A program made the translations under genes and the position numbers. Shown in pieces: positions 31,931 through 31,957 of a stretch of DNA of 31,957 nt. Numbering within the stretch: position 1 is the first letter of the stretch; the number at the start of each line of letters is the position of its first letter. The stretch is from contig BMAT01000033.1 of NCBI GenBank assembly GCA_019649035.1, positions 47,420-79,376 on the forward strand, read 5' to 3'. The notes under the pieces were generated by a model. The model was given only the letters and a program-made list of their open reading frames with translations, was not told where the DNA came from and did not search any database. The stretch comes from Elysia marginata (lineage: Eukaryota > Mollusca > Gastropoda > Plakobranchidae).

Positions 31931-31957
31931 AATAATAATAATAATAATAATAATAAT
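31931..31957. repeat. AAT trinucleotide repeat at the window end
   Basis: Nine uninterrupted AAT units that continue past the right edge. Confidence 0.97.

Overview
This looks like AT-rich nuclear DNA from a marine invertebrate, probably a mollusc or other lophotrochozoan, or an ambulacrarian. The signs are a spliced gene with canonical GT-AG introns, relics of animal DNA transposons and a LINE, many simple repeats, and recurrent TACATGTA and TAGGCCTA palindromes. The taxon is inference; nothing here fixes it. There are no operons, phage genes, CRISPR arrays or recognisable tRNA/rRNA genes.

The one confident host gene is a plus-strand DTWD2 orthologue (tRNA acp3U transferase, DTW domain). 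Five coding exons lie at 3697-3787, 4399-4493, 5676-5859, 6089-6217 and 6938-7114. All junctions are GT-AG and the reading frame is kept throughout, giving 224 visible codons. The N-terminal exon(s) were not found and probably lie left of the window. A cluster of AATAAA signals at 8376-8398 suggests a 3' UTR of about 1.3 kb.

The rest is a graveyard of mobile DNA. A LINE reverse-transcriptase fragment sits at the left edge (28-290, minus). A badly decayed piggyBac-type transposase runs from 10745 down to 9420 (minus). A better preserved Tc1-like transposase pseudogene is at 23766-24774 (plus); it has one frameshift, two stops, a first catalytic Asp changed to Tyr and an unusual D-35-E spacing. 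Between them, reading by eye found six segments with imperfect terminal inverted repeats that look like non-autonomous DNA transposons (MITEs): 574-782, 2071-2468, 15096-15379, 15792-15977, 25001-25106 and 31659-31855. The clearest is 15792-15977, with Tigger/pogo-like CAGTG termini and TA target duplications. The elements at 15096 and 25001 share related GGGAATG termini, and the first interrupts a degenerate ~40-bp minisatellite (14985-15735).

Two divergent dispersed repeat pairs were seen (17800-17934 with 26612-26738; 26173-26290 with 28411-28541). One of them keeps a similar translation on the minus strand, so it may be an unrecognised element protein. Two short minus-strand segments (12382-12525 and 19832-19957) read like coding exons but could not be identified. 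I did not find a new multi-gene system. The best leads are the MITE families, the shared repeat with conserved translation, and the D-35-E transposase. A 28-base N gap (19282-19309) abuts a long CT microsatellite.
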